Positions 16,369 to 26,674 of a stretch of DNA of 64,000 bases are shown here, piece after piece. Both the position numbers and the translations under genes were made by a program. The stretch spans positions 282,501-346,500 of the forward strand of contig NZ_CP066308.1 of NCBI RefSeq assembly GCF_016406105.1, given 5' to 3'. The notes under the pieces are model-generated. The model saw only the letters and a list, made by a program, of their open reading frames with translations, was not told the origin of the DNA and did no database searches. Within the stretch, counting starts at the first letter, position 1, and each line of letters opens with the position of its first letter. This DNA comes from Brevibacillus composti. GTDB taxonomy: Bacteria; Bacillota; Bacilli; Brevibacillales; Brevibacillaceae.

Positions 16369-16878
16369 ATGGGAGCAGTTCGGAAAGCAGATTTTTACTA
16401 TGGTTCTTTATTATCTTGCTTTGTTAACAATGGGCTTGCACCTGCGATTATTGAGCCGGGGGACTCTCGGAGAATATACAAGATTGCAACAAATAAAGGT
16501 GATTTTCAAATATATGCAAAATATGTTTCAACTCCGATAAAAAGACAAAGAACAGATGTTCAACTATGGCAGTTCATTTTTTCGCCAGACGAAGTGGAAT
16601 TCATTCGAAAACACGAGGATACGAATCATACGTTGTTCTTTGTTTTGATTTGTGGACAAGAAAGGATGCAGGATAGTGAAATCGCCATTTTAACTTTAAA
16701 TGAAACAAAAGACTGCCTGGATGTAAATTACGATCGGGAAAGTTACCGAATCACCATCAAATATGAAAAAGGAACCCACGGATTAAAAGCCTATGGTACA
16801 GGAAGAGCAGATCTATTGGAGGGAAGGGACAATACGATTCGAGTTTCCCGTGATTTCTTCTCCTATTTTTTGAATTAG
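16369..16878 (+). CDS. uncharacterised 169-aa protein of the defence cassette
   Basis: I do not recognise this family. The protein is soluble, without signal peptide or membrane segments, and mixed alpha/beta by appearance (alternating IYKIAT, FQIYAKYVS, TLFFVLICG, SEIAILTL). The start ATG follows AAGAAGGGGGTATTGCA. It is AT-rich like the sigma and helicase genes, lies 35 bp after the degenerate methylase fusion and 44 bp before hsdM, and is probably in the same transcript. An accessory or effector role is possible. Its early part, RIYKIATNKGDFQIYAKYV, has an E..D..K arrangement that could hide a nuclease core, but this is too weak to call. Confidence 0.6.
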   Translation: MGAVRKADFYYGSLLSCFVNNGLAPAIIEPGDSRRIYKIATNKGDFQIYAKYVSTPIKRQRTDVQLWQFIFSPDEVEFIRKHEDTNHTLFFVLICGQERMQDSEIAILTLNETKDCLDVNYDRESYRITIKYEKGTHGLKAYGTGRADLLEGRDNTIRVSRDFFSYFLN

Positions 16879-16922
16879 AACATGAGGCTTTCTCTAACGA
16901 TCTCTGAGAGGACGAGTGCAAA

Positions 16923-18446
16923 ATGGCAACAGCGAACATCGGATTCGAAGAAAAATTATGGAGCATGGCCGACAAACTGCGCGGCAGCATGGATGCGGCG
17001 GAATACAAGCATGTGGCGCTCGGGCTGCTCTTTCTGAAATACGTCTCGGACGCTTTCGAGGAAAAATACGAAGCACTGAAACATGAGCCGTACGCCGATC
17101 CGGAAGACCGGGATGAATACGTGGCGGCAAATATATTCTGGGTGCCAAAGGAAGCGCGCTGGAGCTACATCAAGGACAATGCCAAGAAACCGGAAATCGG
17201 CCAGATCATCGACAACGCCATGATTGCGATCGAAAAAGAGAATCCTTCGCTCAAAGGGGTGCTGCCGAAAGATTACGCCCGCCCGGCACTGGACAAAACC
17301 CGTCTCGGCGAGGTGATCGACCTGTTTTCGTTTAAAGTCGGGGATGAAGCGAGCCGTTCAAAAGATGTGCTTGGCCGGGTATACGAGTACTTCCTGAGCA
17401 AATTCGCCAGTGCGGAAGGGAAAAACGGAGGCGAGTTCTACACGCCGAACAGCGTCGTCCGGTTGCTCGTCGAAATGATCCAGCCGTTCAAGGGGCGCGT
17501 GTACGACCCGTGCTGCGGTTCTGGCGGCATGTTCGTGCAAAGCGAAAAGTTCGTCGAGGAGCATCAGGGGCGGATCGGCGATATTGCGGTATACGGACAA
17601 GAGTCCAATCCGACGACATGGAAACTGTGCAAAATGAACCTGGCGATTCGCGGTATCGACGGCAATCTGGGCGCGCATCATGCGGATACGTTTCACAACG
17701 ATTTACATAAAAATCTGAAGGCCGATTACATTCTGGCCAATCCGCCCTTTAACATCAGCGACTGGGGCGGCGAACGGCTGACGGAAGATGCGCGCTGGAC
17801 CTACGGAATTCCGCCCGCCGGAAATGCGAACTATGCCTGGATTCAGCATATCGTGAACAAGCTGGCGCCGAGCGGTGTGGCTGGCTTTGTACTGGCGAAC
17901 GGATCGATGTCGACCAGCACGACAGCGGAGTTGGAGATTCGCACCAAGCTGGTCAATGCGGATCTGGTCGATTGCATCGTCACCTTGCCGGGGCAGTTGT
18001 TTTACTCGACACAGATTCCGGTGTGCCTCTGGTTTATCGCCAAGAATAAAGCACCGAAAGGACTTCGCGATCGCCGCGGGGAAATTCTGTTTATCGATGC
18101 CCGTAAGATGGGGCATATGGTAGACCGGACGCATCGCGAGCTGAGTACGGAAGATATCCGCAAGATCGCCGATACGTACCACGCCTGGCGCGGTCAAGCG
18201 GAAGCGGGGACTTATGAGGATGTGAAAGGTTTTTGCAAAGCGGCGAAGCTGGCGGAGGTGCAGGAGCATGAGTACATCTTGACGCCGGGGCGGTATGTCG
18301 GGATCGAAGATGTGGAAGAGGATAGCGAGCCGTTTGAGGACAAGATGGCGAGGCTGACAGCGGAATTGGCAGAGCAGTTTGCCAAGTCACGGGAGTTGGA
18401 GGAAGAGATTCGGAAGCGGCTTGGGGGGATTGGGTTTGAAATATAA
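16923..18446 (+). CDS. hsdM: type I restriction-modification methylase subunit HsdM
   Basis: Adenine-N6 methylase subunit of a type I restriction complex (M2S1, plus R2 for cleavage). The N-terminal HsdM helical domain (residues 1-150: [27 protein letters not shown]) is followed by the SAM loop [10 protein letters not shown] (near 198) and catalytic NPPF (near 274). Length 507 aa is typical. Start ATG follows GAGAGGACGAG. Base composition is markedly more GC-rich than the preceding cassette, so the two units have different histories. It overlaps hsdS by 11 bp. Confidence 0.95.
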   Translation: MATANIGFEEKLWSMADKLRGSMDAAEYKHVALGLLFLKYVSDAFEEKYEALKHEPYADPEDRDEYVAANIFWVPKEARWSYIKDNAKKPEIGQIIDNAMIAIEKENPSLKGVLPKDYARPALDKTRLGEVIDLFSFKVGDEASRSKDVLGRVYEYFLSKFASAEGKNGGEFYTPNSVVRLLVEMIQPFKGRVYDPCCGSGGMFVQSEKFVEEHQGRIGDIAVYGQESNPTTWKLCKMNLAIRGIDGNLGAHHADTFHNDLHKNLKADYILANPPFNISDWGGERLTEDARWTYGIPPAGNANYAWIQHIVNKLAPSGVAGFVLANGSMSTSTTAELEIRTKLVNADLVDCIVTLPGQLFYSTQIPVCLWFIAKNKAPKGLRDRRGEILFIDARKMGHMVDRTHRELSTEDIRKIADTYHAWRGQAEAGTYEDVKGFCKAAKLAEVQEHEYILTPGRYVGIEDVEEDSEPFEDKMARLTAELAEQFAKSRELEEEIRKRLGGIGFEI

Positions 18447-19740
18447 GATAAGGGAATTATGTAAGAGAATCACTAGTGGCGGAACCCCTTCCCGGACGGA
18501 GCAAGAAAAGTATTTTGTAGATGGAACTATTAACTGGGTTAAAACGCAGGAATTGAGGGACTGTAATGTAAATGAAACCGAAGAGAAGATTACAGAAATC
18601 GCTTTAAAAGAATCTTCGGCTAAGCTATTACCTAGAAATACGGTATCCATGGCTATGTATGGGGCTACAGTTGGCAAACTAGGCATTTTGAAAACTGAAA
18701 TGGCTACGAATCAAGCGTGCTGTAATATGGTTGTAGAAGAATCAAAAGCAGATTATAAATTTCTGTTCTATTCGCTATTAAATAATAGAAAGAAAATTAT
18801 AAGTTTGGCTAACGGTGCGGCGCAACAAAACCTGAATCTTTCAATCATCGGCGATTTCGAAATTGATTGGTTTCCACTAGAGGAGCAACGCGAAATCTCT
18901 GGAATATTATCCGCTATGGATGCCAAAATCGAACTCAACAACGCCATCAACAAAAACCTCGAAGAAATGGCCCAAACCCTTTTTAAACGCTGGTTTGTGG
19001 ACTTTGAGTTTCCGAATGAAAATGGAGAACCGTATAAGTCCAGTGGAGGTGAGTTTGAAGAAAGTGAGTTGGGGTTGATTCCAAAGGGGTGGAAAGTTGG
19101 TAGATCAACAGATATATTCGATGTACTAAGTGGAGGCACACCCAAAACAAGTAATCCTGAATATTGGAATGGAGTTATACCGTTCTTCACTCCAAAAGAT
19201 TGTTTAAACTCGTTTTATGTAATTAATACAGAGAAAACGATAACAGAGGTAGGCTTGAATAATTGCAATAGTAAGTTATACAAAACTGATACAGTTTTCA
19301 TTACTGCCAGGGGGACAGTTGGGAAAGTCAGTATTGCGGGAAGGGATATGGCGATGAACCAATCTTGCTATGCGTTAATAGCAAAGAATGGTTTTACACA
19401 AAAGTACATCTTCCTTCAGACCAAACAAATGATAAGTGCCTTGCAAAAGAATGCCAACGGTGCGGTGTTTGATGCAATAACAGTCTCTACATTTCAAAAT
19501 TTAAAAACTCTCGTACCTAATATTCAGTTGGTAAGAAAATTTGATGAAGTTATTAATAATATTTTTTTGTTGATTCTTGAAAAAACTAATGAAATTCAAT
19601 ATCTACAAGGTTTACGCGACACCCTCCTCCCCAAACTCATGTCCGGAGAAATTCGAGTACCGGTAGAACAAGAATACTCACACGAAACCCAACTGCCAAT
19701 GGTTGCAGAAAACACGTCAGAATACAAACCCGTTACCTGA
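18436..19740 (+). CDS. hsdS: type I restriction-modification specificity subunit HsdS
   Basis: A DNA-recognition subunit that sets the bipartite target. Two target-recognition domains are seen: residues about 3-150 (GGTPSR, then NWVKTQEL and [14 protein letters not shown]) and about 215-370 ([12 protein letters not shown], then [13 protein letters not shown]). They are separated and closed by conserved helices ([20 protein letters not shown] and [19 protein letters not shown]). I place the start at TTG 18436, 7 bp after GGGGGGA inside the end of hsdM. The recognition domains are AT-rich while the conserved helices are GC-rich, a pattern expected from domain swapping by recombination. Confidence 0.9.
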   Translation: MKYKIRELCKRITSGGTPSRTEQEKYFVDGTINWVKTQELRDCNVNETEEKITEIALKESSAKLLPRNTVSMAMYGATVGKLGILKTEMATNQACCNMVVEESKADYKFLFYSLLNNRKKIISLANGAAQQNLNLSIIGDFEIDWFPLEEQREISGILSAMDAKIELNNAINKNLEEMAQTLFKRWFVDFEFPNENGEPYKSSGGEFEESELGLIPKGWKVGRSTDIFDVLSGGTPKTSNPEYWNGVIPFFTPKDCLNSFYVINTEKTITEVGLNNCNSKLYKTDTVFITARGTVGKVSIAGRDMAMNQSCYALIAKNGFTQKYIFLQTKQMISALQKNANGAVFDAITVSTFQNLKTLVPNIQLVRKFDEVINNIFLLILEKTNEIQYLQGLRDTLLPKLMSGEIRVPVEQEYSHETQLPMVAENTSEYKPVT

Positions 19741-19757
19741 CCAAAGGAGGTGCACAC

Positions 19758-22700
19758 GTGGCCTACTACACCACATCCTACACCGAAAGCGACCTGGAAC
19801 AAGCCGCGCTGGAATGGTTTGAGGAGTTGAACTACGACAAAGCGTACGGCCCTGAAATCTCACCCGAAGGAGAATATCCCGAGCGGCAGTCTTACCACGA
19901 AGTCATCCTGAAAGACCGCCTTCGGGATGCGCTGCTCCGCATCAATAAGCATTTGCCGCGCGAGGCGATTGAGGAAGCGATCCGCATCATCGAAGTGCCG
20001 CGAAGCCCGAGCCTTTTGATCAATAACAAAGCGTTTCAAAAGATGATCACCGACGGGATCGACGTCCAGTACCAGGCAGCAAACGGCGAGTATCCAACGG
20101 AAAAAGTCTGGTTGTTCGACACAGACCCGGATCGTATTGATAACAATGACTTTCTCGTGGTCAACCAGTTTACGGTGATAGAGAATCAGGGAGAAAAGCG
20201 GCCGGATGTGGTTGTTTTCGTAAACGGTCTTCCGATCGCCGTCCTGGAACTGAAAAGTGCTTCAAACGAAGAAGTCGGCATCAGTGAAGCGTACAATCAG
20301 GTACAGACCTATAAAAGCGCGATTCCCTCGCTCTTTACCTATAATTCCTTCCTGGTGATCAGCGACGGCGTGAATGCCCGGGTCGGCACGCTCACGGCAA
20401 ACGAGGATCGGTTTATGATGTGGCGCACCATCGATGGCGAAGACGTGGCGCCTTCCTCCCTGCCCCAACTGGAAGTGCTGATCAAAGGGATGTTTGAAAA
20501 AAGCCGCCTGATCGACATCATCAAGCATTTCGTGCTGTTTCAGACCGACGGGGAACAACTCTACAAAATACTGGCCGGGTACCACCAATACCATGCCACC
20601 AATAAAGCAATTGCGAGTACGCTGCGAGCCACGATGGACGAAGGGGACCGGAAAATCGGCGTCATCTGGCACACGCAAGGATCGGGGAAAAGCCTGTCCA
20701 TGGTCTTCTATGCCGGAAAGCTCGTCTTGACCCTGAACAACCCGACGATCGTGGTGGTGACGGATCGCAATGACCTGGATGATCAATTATTTGGTACGTT
20801 CAGCAAATCGAAGGATCTGCTTCGGCAAACGCCGCAGCAAGCGGAAAATCGCAGTCATTTGCGAGAACTCCTGAAGGTGGAGTCGGGCGGAATCATCTTT
20901 ACGACGGTACACAAGTTCACCCCTGATGAAAATGAAGACAAGTATCCGGTACTGACGGAACGCAGCAACGTCATCGTGATCGCGGACGAGGCTCATCGCA
21001 GCCAGTACGGTTTTCAGGCGGAAATGGCTGTCGGTGACGATGAAGCAGCGATCAAATACGGTTATGCCAAATATATGAGGGATGCATTACCGAATGCGTC
21101 CTATATCGGGTTCACGGGCACACCGGTTGAGCTGACGGACAAAAATACGCCTGCCGTCTTCGGGGACTACATCGACATCTACGATATGACCCGTGCGGTA
21201 GAAGACGGAACGACGGTCAAAATCTACTACGAAAGCCGAATTGCCCGCCTGGAGCTGGCGGAGTCGGAAAAACCGGTCATCGACAGTGAGTATGAGGAGA
21301 TTACGGAGTATCAGGAGTATACGCAGCGGGAGCGGTTGAAGTCTCGTTGGGCCCGTCTGGAAGCATTGGCCGGTGCGGAAAAAAGGGTTAAAAAGGTGGC
21401 CCGGGATGTCGTCGACCATTTTGAACAGCGGCAGAATGCCGGTTTTGGCAAAGCGATGATCGTCGTCATGTCACGCCGGATCGCGATCGATATGTACAAG
21501 GCGATTGTGGCACTGCGGCCGGACTGGCATAGCGACGATGATAACGAGGGAAAAATCAAAATTGTCATGACGGGAAGCTCCAGCGACCCGGCGGAATGGC
21601 AACCGTACATCGGCAATAAGCGCCGCCGGGAGCATCTGGCGAAACGGATGAAGGATGTGAACGACCCTCTGCAGATCGTCATCGTCCGTGATATGTGGCT
21701 GACTGGCTTTGACGTGCCGAGCATGAACACCATGTATATCGACAAGCCGATGAAGGGGCACAATCTGATGCAGGCGATTGCTCGTGTAAATCGGGTGTTC
21801 CGCGACAAGCCGGGCGGGCTGATCGTCGATTATATCGGAATTGCCGACATGCTGAAATCAGCGCTGCAGCAATATACCGAAAACGACCGCAAAACGGCGG
21901 GCATCGACACAGATCAGGCCGTTGACTACATGATGGAGAGACTGCAACTGATACGCGAACTCTTGCATGGGTATGACTACAGCAAGTTTGCCTCGGAAAA
22001 ATCGTCCGAACGGATGAAGGCGATTGTCGAGACTGTTGACTATGTTCTGGGTCTGGGTGATGAGCGAAAACGGAATTTTCTCAACTGGACTACCGAACTG
22101 GCAAGAGCATACTCCCTGTGTGCCACCACCGCCTCCGCAGAACAAGTCCATGTGGAAATCAGTTTTTTCAAAGCGGTGAAATCGGGAATTGTCAAACTGA
22201 TTACCACGGAGAACAAAAAGAAAACCACAAACGAACTGGATGCCGAGTTGAACCAGCTGATCTCCAAGTCTATCGTTTCCGATGAAGTGGTCGATATTCT
22301 AGAAGCGGTCGGTCTGCAAAAACCGAACATCGCGATTTTGTCGGATGAATTTTTGGAGCATGTCCGCGGCTTGAAACAGAAGAACCTGGCGGTCGAGTTG
22401 CTGCGGAGGCTGCTACAGGGCAAAGTGAAGGCGGTATCGCGGACAAGTCTGGTTCAGTCCCGGAAGTTTTCTGAGATGCTCGAAGAAGCCGTCCGCAAAT
22501 ACAATAACCGTACAATCGAAACCACACAGATCATCGAAGAACTTATCCAGATGGCCAAGGACATGAATGCTGCCATGAAACGCGGCGAAGATCTCGGTTT
22601 GATCAAGGAAGAACTGGCCTTCTATGACGCACTGTCATCCAATGAATCGGCGAAAGAATTGATGGGCGATATCATGTTGAAGCAGATCGCTCATGAGCTG

Positions 22701-22889
22701 ACCCTGGCAATCAAGAAGAACATCAAGGTCGACTGGACGCTGCGAGAAAATGTGCGTGCGCAAATGAGGGTTACGGTGAAGAAGCTGCTGAAAAAGTACG
22801 GCTATCCACCGGACCTGGAGCAAATGGCGATCGATTTGGTGCTGCAGCAGGCGGAGTTGATGGCGCAGGCAGAGGCAGCGGAATTGTAA
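19758..22889 (+). CDS. hsdR: type I restriction endonuclease subunit HsdR
   Basis: A translocating motor and nuclease of the type I complex, 1043 aa. The N-terminal PD-(D/E)XK nuclease reads [20 protein letters not shown] (near 155-175). The SF2 translocase shows Walker [11 protein letters not shown] (near 305), DEAHRS (near 412) and FTGTP (near 455). The C-terminal helical region contacts HsdM. The GTG start follows AAAGGAGGTGCACAC. All motifs are intact, so the hsdMSR set looks functional. It is followed by a strong terminator. Confidence 0.95.
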   Translation: MAYYTTSYTESDLEQAALEWFEELNYDKAYGPEISPEGEYPERQSYHEVILKDRLRDALLRINKHLPREAIEEAIRIIEVPRSPSLLINNKAFQKMITDGIDVQYQAANGEYPTEKVWLFDTDPDRIDNNDFLVVNQFTVIENQGEKRPDVVVFVNGLPIAVLELKSASNEEVGISEAYNQVQTYKSAIPSLFTYNSFLVISDGVNARVGTLTANEDRFMMWRTIDGEDVAPSSLPQLEVLIKGMFEKSRLIDIIKHFVLFQTDGEQLYKILAGYHQYHATNKAIASTLRATMDEGDRKIGVIWHTQGSGKSLSMVFYAGKLVLTLNNPTIVVVTDRNDLDDQLFGTFSKSKDLLRQTPQQAENRSHLRELLKVESGGIIFTTVHKFTPDENEDKYPVLTERSNVIVIADEAHRSQYGFQAEMAVGDDEAAIKYGYAKYMRDALPNASYIGFTGTPVELTDKNTPAVFGDYIDIYDMTRAVEDGTTVKIYYESRIARLELAESEKPVIDSEYEEITEYQEYTQRERLKSRWARLEALAGAEKRVKKVARDVVDHFEQRQNAGFGKAMIVVMSRRIAIDMYKAIVALRPDWHSDDDNEGKIKIVMTGSSSDPAEWQPYIGNKRRREHLAKRMKDVNDPLQIVIVRDMWLTGFDVPSMNTMYIDKPMKGHNLMQAIARVNRVFRDKPGGLIVDYIGIADMLKSALQQYTENDRKTAGIDTDQAVDYMMERLQLIRELLHGYDYSKFASEKSSERMKAIVETVDYVLGLGDERKRNFLNWTTELARAYSLCATTASAEQVHVEISFFKAVKSGIVKLITTENKKKTTNELDAELNQLISKSIVSDEVVDILEAVGLQKPNIAILSDEFLEHVRGLKQKNLAVELLRRLLQGKVKAVSRTSLVQSRKFSEMLEEAVRKYNNRTIETTQIIEELIQMAKDMNAAMKRGEDLGLIKEELAFYDALSSNESAKELMGDIMLKQIAHELTLAIKKNIKVDWTLRENVRAQMRVTVKKLLKKYGYPPDLEQMAIDLVLQQAELMAQAEAAEL

Positions 22890-22966
22890 CCGTTATCAAG
22901 GCGTAGCTAGATCGTGAACAATCTGGACAAGGACAGGCACTATCCAAAGTTTTGGCTGTAAATCGC

Positions 22967-23014
22967 AAGCCGGAGGAAACGCGGGGGATATCCCTGATTT
23001 TCCTCCGGCTTTTT
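22967..23014 (+). terminator. Rho-independent terminator after hsdR
   Basis: AAGCCGGAGGAAA pairs with TTTTCCTCCGGCTT across a 20-nt loop and is followed by TTT. It closes the island transcript. Confidence 0.85.
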
Positions 23015-23054
23015 GCCCTCAGCGATGGGAAAAGATGCGATTCGGCAAATTCTC

Positions 23055-23083
23055 TTGTATACAGTAGGGGGGTATGGTATTAT
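23055..23083 (+). promoter_or_regulatory. candidate promoter of the SDR gene
   Basis: -35 TTGTAT at 23055-23060, 17-bp spacer, -10 TATTAT at 23078-23083. Confidence 0.5.
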
Positions 23084-23118
23084 CGTTACGAAGAAGAACA
23101 AGAGTGGGAGGGCAACTA

Positions 23119-23718
23119 ATGAAAATTCTCATCGTAGGCGCGTTCGGTACGATTGGCAGTGCGGTACATAACGATCTGGCATCTCGGCATGAAATCATCA
23201 CTGCGGGGCGAAACGGAGCAGATCTCACAGTGGACATTCGCTCCCCTGAAAGCATATCCGCCATGTATCAGAGGGCGGGTAAGGTGGATGCTGTAATTAA
23301 TACAGCAGGGGATGCACACTTCGGTTCGCTTTTGGAGCTGACGCCGGAGCTTAATGAGATTGCGATTTTGAGCAAATTAAAAGGACAGATTAATCTCGTC
23401 CTGCTCGGCATGCATCATGTCAACGATCACGGAAGTTTTACGTTGACGAGCGGGATCGTCATGGATGATCCGATCAAAGGGGGGGCTTCAGCGGCTATGG
23501 CCGGCGGCGCTGTCAGGGCTTTTGTCCAATCGGCAGCTATTGAAATGCCTCGCGGGATCAGAATTAACCATGTAAGCCCGACCCTGCTGGAGGAATCGAT
23601 ATCTACATACGGTCCCTATTTTCCCGGCTTTGAGCCCGTGCCTGCCAGGAGGGTCGTGCAGGCCTACCGGAAAAGCGTCGAAGGCAGTCAAACCGGGCAA
23701 ACGTACACCGTGTATTAA
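23119..23718 (+). CDS. short-chain dehydrogenase-like protein lacking YxxxK
   Basis: A Rossmann-fold protein of 199 aa with the dinucleotide loop VGAFGTIGSAV (residues 5-15) and the NTAGDAHFG segment. Where classical short-chain dehydrogenases have YxxxK, this protein has SAAMAGGAVRAF, as in a known subgroup of small SDR proteins. Oxidoreductase activity is therefore uncertain. Start ATG 23119 follows GTGGGAGGGCAACTA. The later sequence RGIRINHVSPTLLEES is the usual SDR C-terminal region. Substrate unknown. Confidence 0.8.
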   Translation: MKILIVGAFGTIGSAVHNDLASRHEIITAGRNGADLTVDIRSPESISAMYQRAGKVDAVINTAGDAHFGSLLELTPELNEIAILSKLKGQINLVLLGMHHVNDHGSFTLTSGIVMDDPIKGGASAAMAGGAVRAFVQSAAIEMPRGIRINHVSPTLLEESISTYGPYFPGFEPVPARRVVQAYRKSVEGSQTGQTYTVY

Positions 23719-23852
23719 GAGCCTCGGGTTACGACACTACGCAATGATCAGGGTTTTCTCCTCCACGATTCAGGGAGCTCCCTGAGTTACTGCACCCTCG
23801 CTCTCTCGTACAATGAAAGCATGAAAACTGATCAACGAGGGAGTAGATTGCG

Positions 23853-24389
23853 ATGATGGACTGGCTTCGATCGAATATCTATGCGAGCGGCGCGTTAGCC
23901 TTGATTCGTGTGTATCTCGGGTGGGCATGGTTGACAGCCGGTTGGCATAAAGTAACGTCCGGTTTTGATGCGACCCAATATTTATCCAATGCCATCAACA
24001 AACCGGTGATGGAGAGCGGGACGGGGAGCCTGATGTACCCCAATTTCGTCGGTTTTTTGAAAAGCTTCGCTTTGCCCAATGTCGAGCTGATCAACCTGAT
24101 GATTCCATGGGGCGAATTCCTGGTCGGCCTGGGCCTGCTGCTCGGAATATTGACGACGGCCGCCACGTTCTTCGGATTGGTGATGAACTTCATGTTCCTG
24201 TTTGCGGGTACCGTATCTTCGAATCCGTGGATGATCCTGCTCGGGGGCATCATTCTGGCAGCGGGCTTTAATGCGGGTCGTTTGGGCGGAGACTATTGGG
24301 TCGTTTCGTATCTCCGGACGACACTCTTTCCGCGCTTTGCACGGAAAACGCCGCATCTTCGGGTCGTAACCAAGGCTTGGCCTAGATAG
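23853..24389 (+). CDS. DoxX family membrane protein
   Basis: A 178-aa membrane protein with four hydrophobic helices and DoxX-type features (LIRVYLGWAWLTAGWHKV near residue 16, PWGEFLVGLGLLLGILT near 84). Some DoxX members belong to thiosulfate:quinone oxidoreductases or stress-linked complexes, but most are of unknown role. Start ATG follows ACGAGGGAGTAGATTGCG. Monocistronic; the gene after it is on the opposite strand. Confidence 0.85.
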   Translation: MMDWLRSNIYASGALALIRVYLGWAWLTAGWHKVTSGFDATQYLSNAINKPVMESGTGSLMYPNFVGFLKSFALPNVELINLMIPWGEFLVGLGLLLGILTTAATFFGLVMNFMFLFAGTVSSNPWMILLGGIILAAGFNAGRLGGDYWVVSYLRTTLFPRFARKTPHLRVVTKAWPR

Positions 24390-24452
24390 TGGGGATATCA
24401 GATACAGCCGGGTCGCATTTCATATTCGTCCGCCCGGCCAACATGATGCAGA

Positions 24453-24527
24453 AGCGGGGGATGCCAGCCGAACCGGACCGCGAATGGATCCGGGGATAAC
24501 GGCAGGACATCTCCCGCTTTTTTTCAA
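24453..24527. terminator. terminator between convergent genes
   Basis: AGCGGGGGATG pairs with CATCTCCCGCT around a long loop and is followed by a T tract on the plus strand. Confidence 0.65.
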
Positions 24528-24551
24528 TTTCGAGCGACCATCATGAAGTGC

Positions 24552-25325
24552 CTATAGCTTAAATTTTGAGACGAGCTGCTGCATCTCGTCGGCAAGCCGG
24601 GAAAGCGAAGCGGCGGACGAGGTGACCTCTTCCATGGAGGCGAGCTGTTCCTCGCCGGCCGAAGCGACGCTCTGCGAGTAGGCAGACGAGGTTTTGGCGA
24701 TCTCATCGATGGCCTCTACGGATGAAGCAATGTCCTGGCTGCTTGCGGACAGGACGGTCGTCGTCTGTGCAACATCCTGTACCTGGTGGGCAACATCCCG
24801 TACCTGGTGGGCAACCTCCCGCAAGGTATGCAGGATGTTGGCGAATTTCTCCTCTGTGGCGTGGACGATGTCCAGTCCGAAGCGCACCTCGTCCTGCACC
24901 TGCTTCATGGAGGTGACCGAGCCTTGCGTATCTCCCTGAATTTCGATGATCAGAGCGGCGATTTGCTTGGCGGATCGGGTGGATTGCTCTGCCAGCTTTT
25001 GCACCTCGCCTGCGACAACCGCAAAACCGCGCCCCTGCTCACCAGCGCGGGCCGCTTCGATAGCGGCATTGAGCGCCAGCAGATTGGTTTGATTGGCGAT
25101 GCCCTGGATGACATCGATAATGTCGCCGATTTGCTCGGAACGTTCGGTCAGCCTGGAGATCATCAGATGAGAATGTTCGACGGTTCCCTGGATCTTTTCC
25201 ATCTGTCCGACGACCTGCTTCAGTGACTCATTTCCCTCTCCCGCTTGCACCGAGGAGGTGTGGAATCCGCTGACCAGCGTCCCGATCTCGTCGCGACTTT
25301 TCGCTGCGGGCAGTTCCACCTGCAA
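24552..25325 (-). CDS. methyl-accepting chemotaxis signalling domain, N-terminally truncated
   Basis: The 257-aa product begins within the end of a HAMP domain ([14 protein letters not shown]) and continues through a full MCP signalling hairpin, including the CheA/CheW-binding tip [37 protein letters not shown]. The sensor and both membrane helices expected of a transducer are absent. The TTG start has GAGGAGG just upstream, so a short soluble product is possible, but a 5' deletion is the simpler reading. Coiled-coil heptads fill the rest. It could still bind receptors' CheA/CheW. Confidence 0.8.
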   Translation of the reverse strand: MQVELPAAKSRDEIGTLVSGFHTSSVQAGEGNESLKQVVGQMEKIQGTVEHSHLMISRLTERSEQIGDIIDVIQGIANQTNLLALNAAIEAARAGEQGRGFAVVAGEVQKLAEQSTRSAKQIAALIIEIQGDTQGSVTSMKQVQDEVRFGLDIVHATEEKFANILHTLREVAHQVRDVAHQVQDVAQTTTVLSASSQDIASSVEAIDEIAKTSSAYSQSVASAGEEQLASMEEVTSSAASLSRLADEMQQLVSKFKL

Positions 25326-25536
25326 ATTCCTCCTCTATCTGTCTAATCTTTCCCTTTCCTTACATTTTGGGATTTCAAACATGGTGACAATAAAAGTTTT
25401 TTTGTCACGCTTTGTTCATCTATTGTTCATCGTGGTTCGTTATATTGTTTGCGGAGTGATCGTCTCGGTTGCCGTGCAGCCCGAGGTGCTCCATGCTTGT
25501 CTGTCCACCATTTTTAAAGGAAGAGGGGATAATCAC

Positions 25537-25983
25537 ATGTACGCAGGTCTTTATTTTACGCATATTGCAGGTTTGTCCGTCTGGTTTGGCGCTTTGGTGA
25601 TACTCATGCTTTTGCTTCGCGGAGCGAGAGTGCCGGGTGAACAGCAAAAGCTGGCGGCTGTTTTGACAAAAGGGAAGGTGTGGCCCACTTTGCAGGCAGC
25701 GGCAGCGGCGGTCCTCGCATCCGGGATCGGGCTGATGATCACGGCCGGCATGATCGGGAAAAGCAAGCCGCTTTGGCTGAAGCTGATGGAGGAAGCGGGC
25801 GGCATGGTTGCACTCCTGTTTGTGATTTTAGTAACATGGTTGGCACGAAGTATGCGCAAGGCGTTGAAAGAGGAGAATGAAACACGCTTTGCCCCGATCA
25901 TAAAACGACTCACGGCGGTTACCGTGACCAGCGCTGCGGCGATTGCGGCTGTCGTGCTGATTGTCAGTCTGAGATTGACGTAG
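25537..25983 (+). CDS. small multi-pass membrane protein of unknown function
   Basis: A 148-aa protein with four predicted membrane helices (residues about 7-26, 50-70, 82-100, 125-146) and a short charged loop before the last. The ATG at 25537 follows AAAGGAAGAGGGG; longer in-frame forms upstream lack a ribosome site. It ends 14 bp before the response-regulator gene, so it is probably transcribed with the two-component pair and may be its target or a membrane partner. Some similarity in style to small CopD/DUF2269-like proteins, not enough to assign. Confidence 0.75.
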   Translation: MYAGLYFTHIAGLSVWFGALVILMLLLRGARVPGEQQKLAAVLTKGKVWPTLQAAAAAVLASGIGLMITAGMIGKSKPLWLKLMEEAGGMVALLFVILVTWLARSMRKALKEENETRFAPIIKRLTAVTVTSAAAIAAVVLIVSLRLT

Positions 25984-25997
25984 ACGGAGGGATAGGG

Positions 25998-26672
25998 ATG
26001 AAGACGACCATTCTGGTTGCAGACGACGACCCGCATATTCGGGAGCTGCTCCGCTACTATTTGACCAAAGAGGGCTATCAGCTCGTCGCAGCGCAAGATG
26101 GAGTGACGGCGTCCAGGCTGCTGGAGCAGGAACAGATTCATCTGGCTGTGGTCGATGTGATGATGCCGGGGAAAAACGGTTGGGAGTTGTGCCGGGAGAT
26201 TCGGGAAAACTACGACATCCCGGTTATTCTGCTGACGGCCAAGGGGGAAGTCAGAGACAAGGAAAAGGGGTTTTTGGCCGGCACTGATGATTATTTGACC
26301 AAGCCGTTTGAGCCGCAGGAGCTGTTGTACCGGATCAAGGCTTTGCTGCGCCGGTATAAAATGGTCAGCAAGCAGATCATCATCCTTCATCAGACTGTGA
26401 TTGACCGCATCAGCCACGTCGTCAAAGTGGGGGAGGAAACGATTCATCTGCCGCTGAAAGAATTCGAGCTTCTCTCCCAGCTTGCCAGCTTTCCGGATCG
26501 GACATTTACCCGGGCGGAGCTCCTGGAGCTGATCTGGGGAGATGATTTCGAAGGGGATAGCCGCACCATTGATGTCCATATCAAAAGGCTGCGTGAAAAA
26601 TTCGTGGGCAAAACGGATGACTTTACGATTACCACCATACGCGGCCTCGGCTATAAGCTGGAGGTGCGCTGA
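25998..26672 (+). CDS. OmpR/PhoB-family response regulator
   Basis: A 224-aa transcription regulator. The receiver domain (1-120) has acidic pocket DDD near residue 10, phosphoacceptor Asp53 in VVDVMMPG, and Lys in the TKPF motif near 103. The winged-helix DNA-binding domain (130-224) ends with DVHIKRLREKF and TIRGLGYKLE. It overlaps no gene but the kinase follows after 2 bp, so they form one operon. The signal sensed is unknown. Confidence 0.95.
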   Translation: MKTTILVADDDPHIRELLRYYLTKEGYQLVAAQDGVTASRLLEQEQIHLAVVDVMMPGKNGWELCREIRENYDIPVILLTAKGEVRDKEKGFLAGTDDYLTKPFEPQELLYRIKALLRRYKMVSKQIIILHQTVIDRISHVVKVGEETIHLPLKEFELLSQLASFPDRTFTRAELLELIWGDDFEGDSRTIDVHIKRLREKFVGKTDDFTITTIRGLGYKLEVR

Positions 26673-26674
26673 CG

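Noticed and set aside
16369..16878. Calling the 169-aa protein a PD-(D/E)XK nuclease
   Set aside because: There are acidic and lysine residues in suggestive order but no proper motif spacing, so the protein is left as unknown.
22914..22921. GTGAACAA, resembling the inverted transposon terminus GTGAACAACA, after hsdR
   Set aside because: Only 8 bases match and no inverted 21-bp TnsB-type sites lie beside it, so it is best explained by chance.
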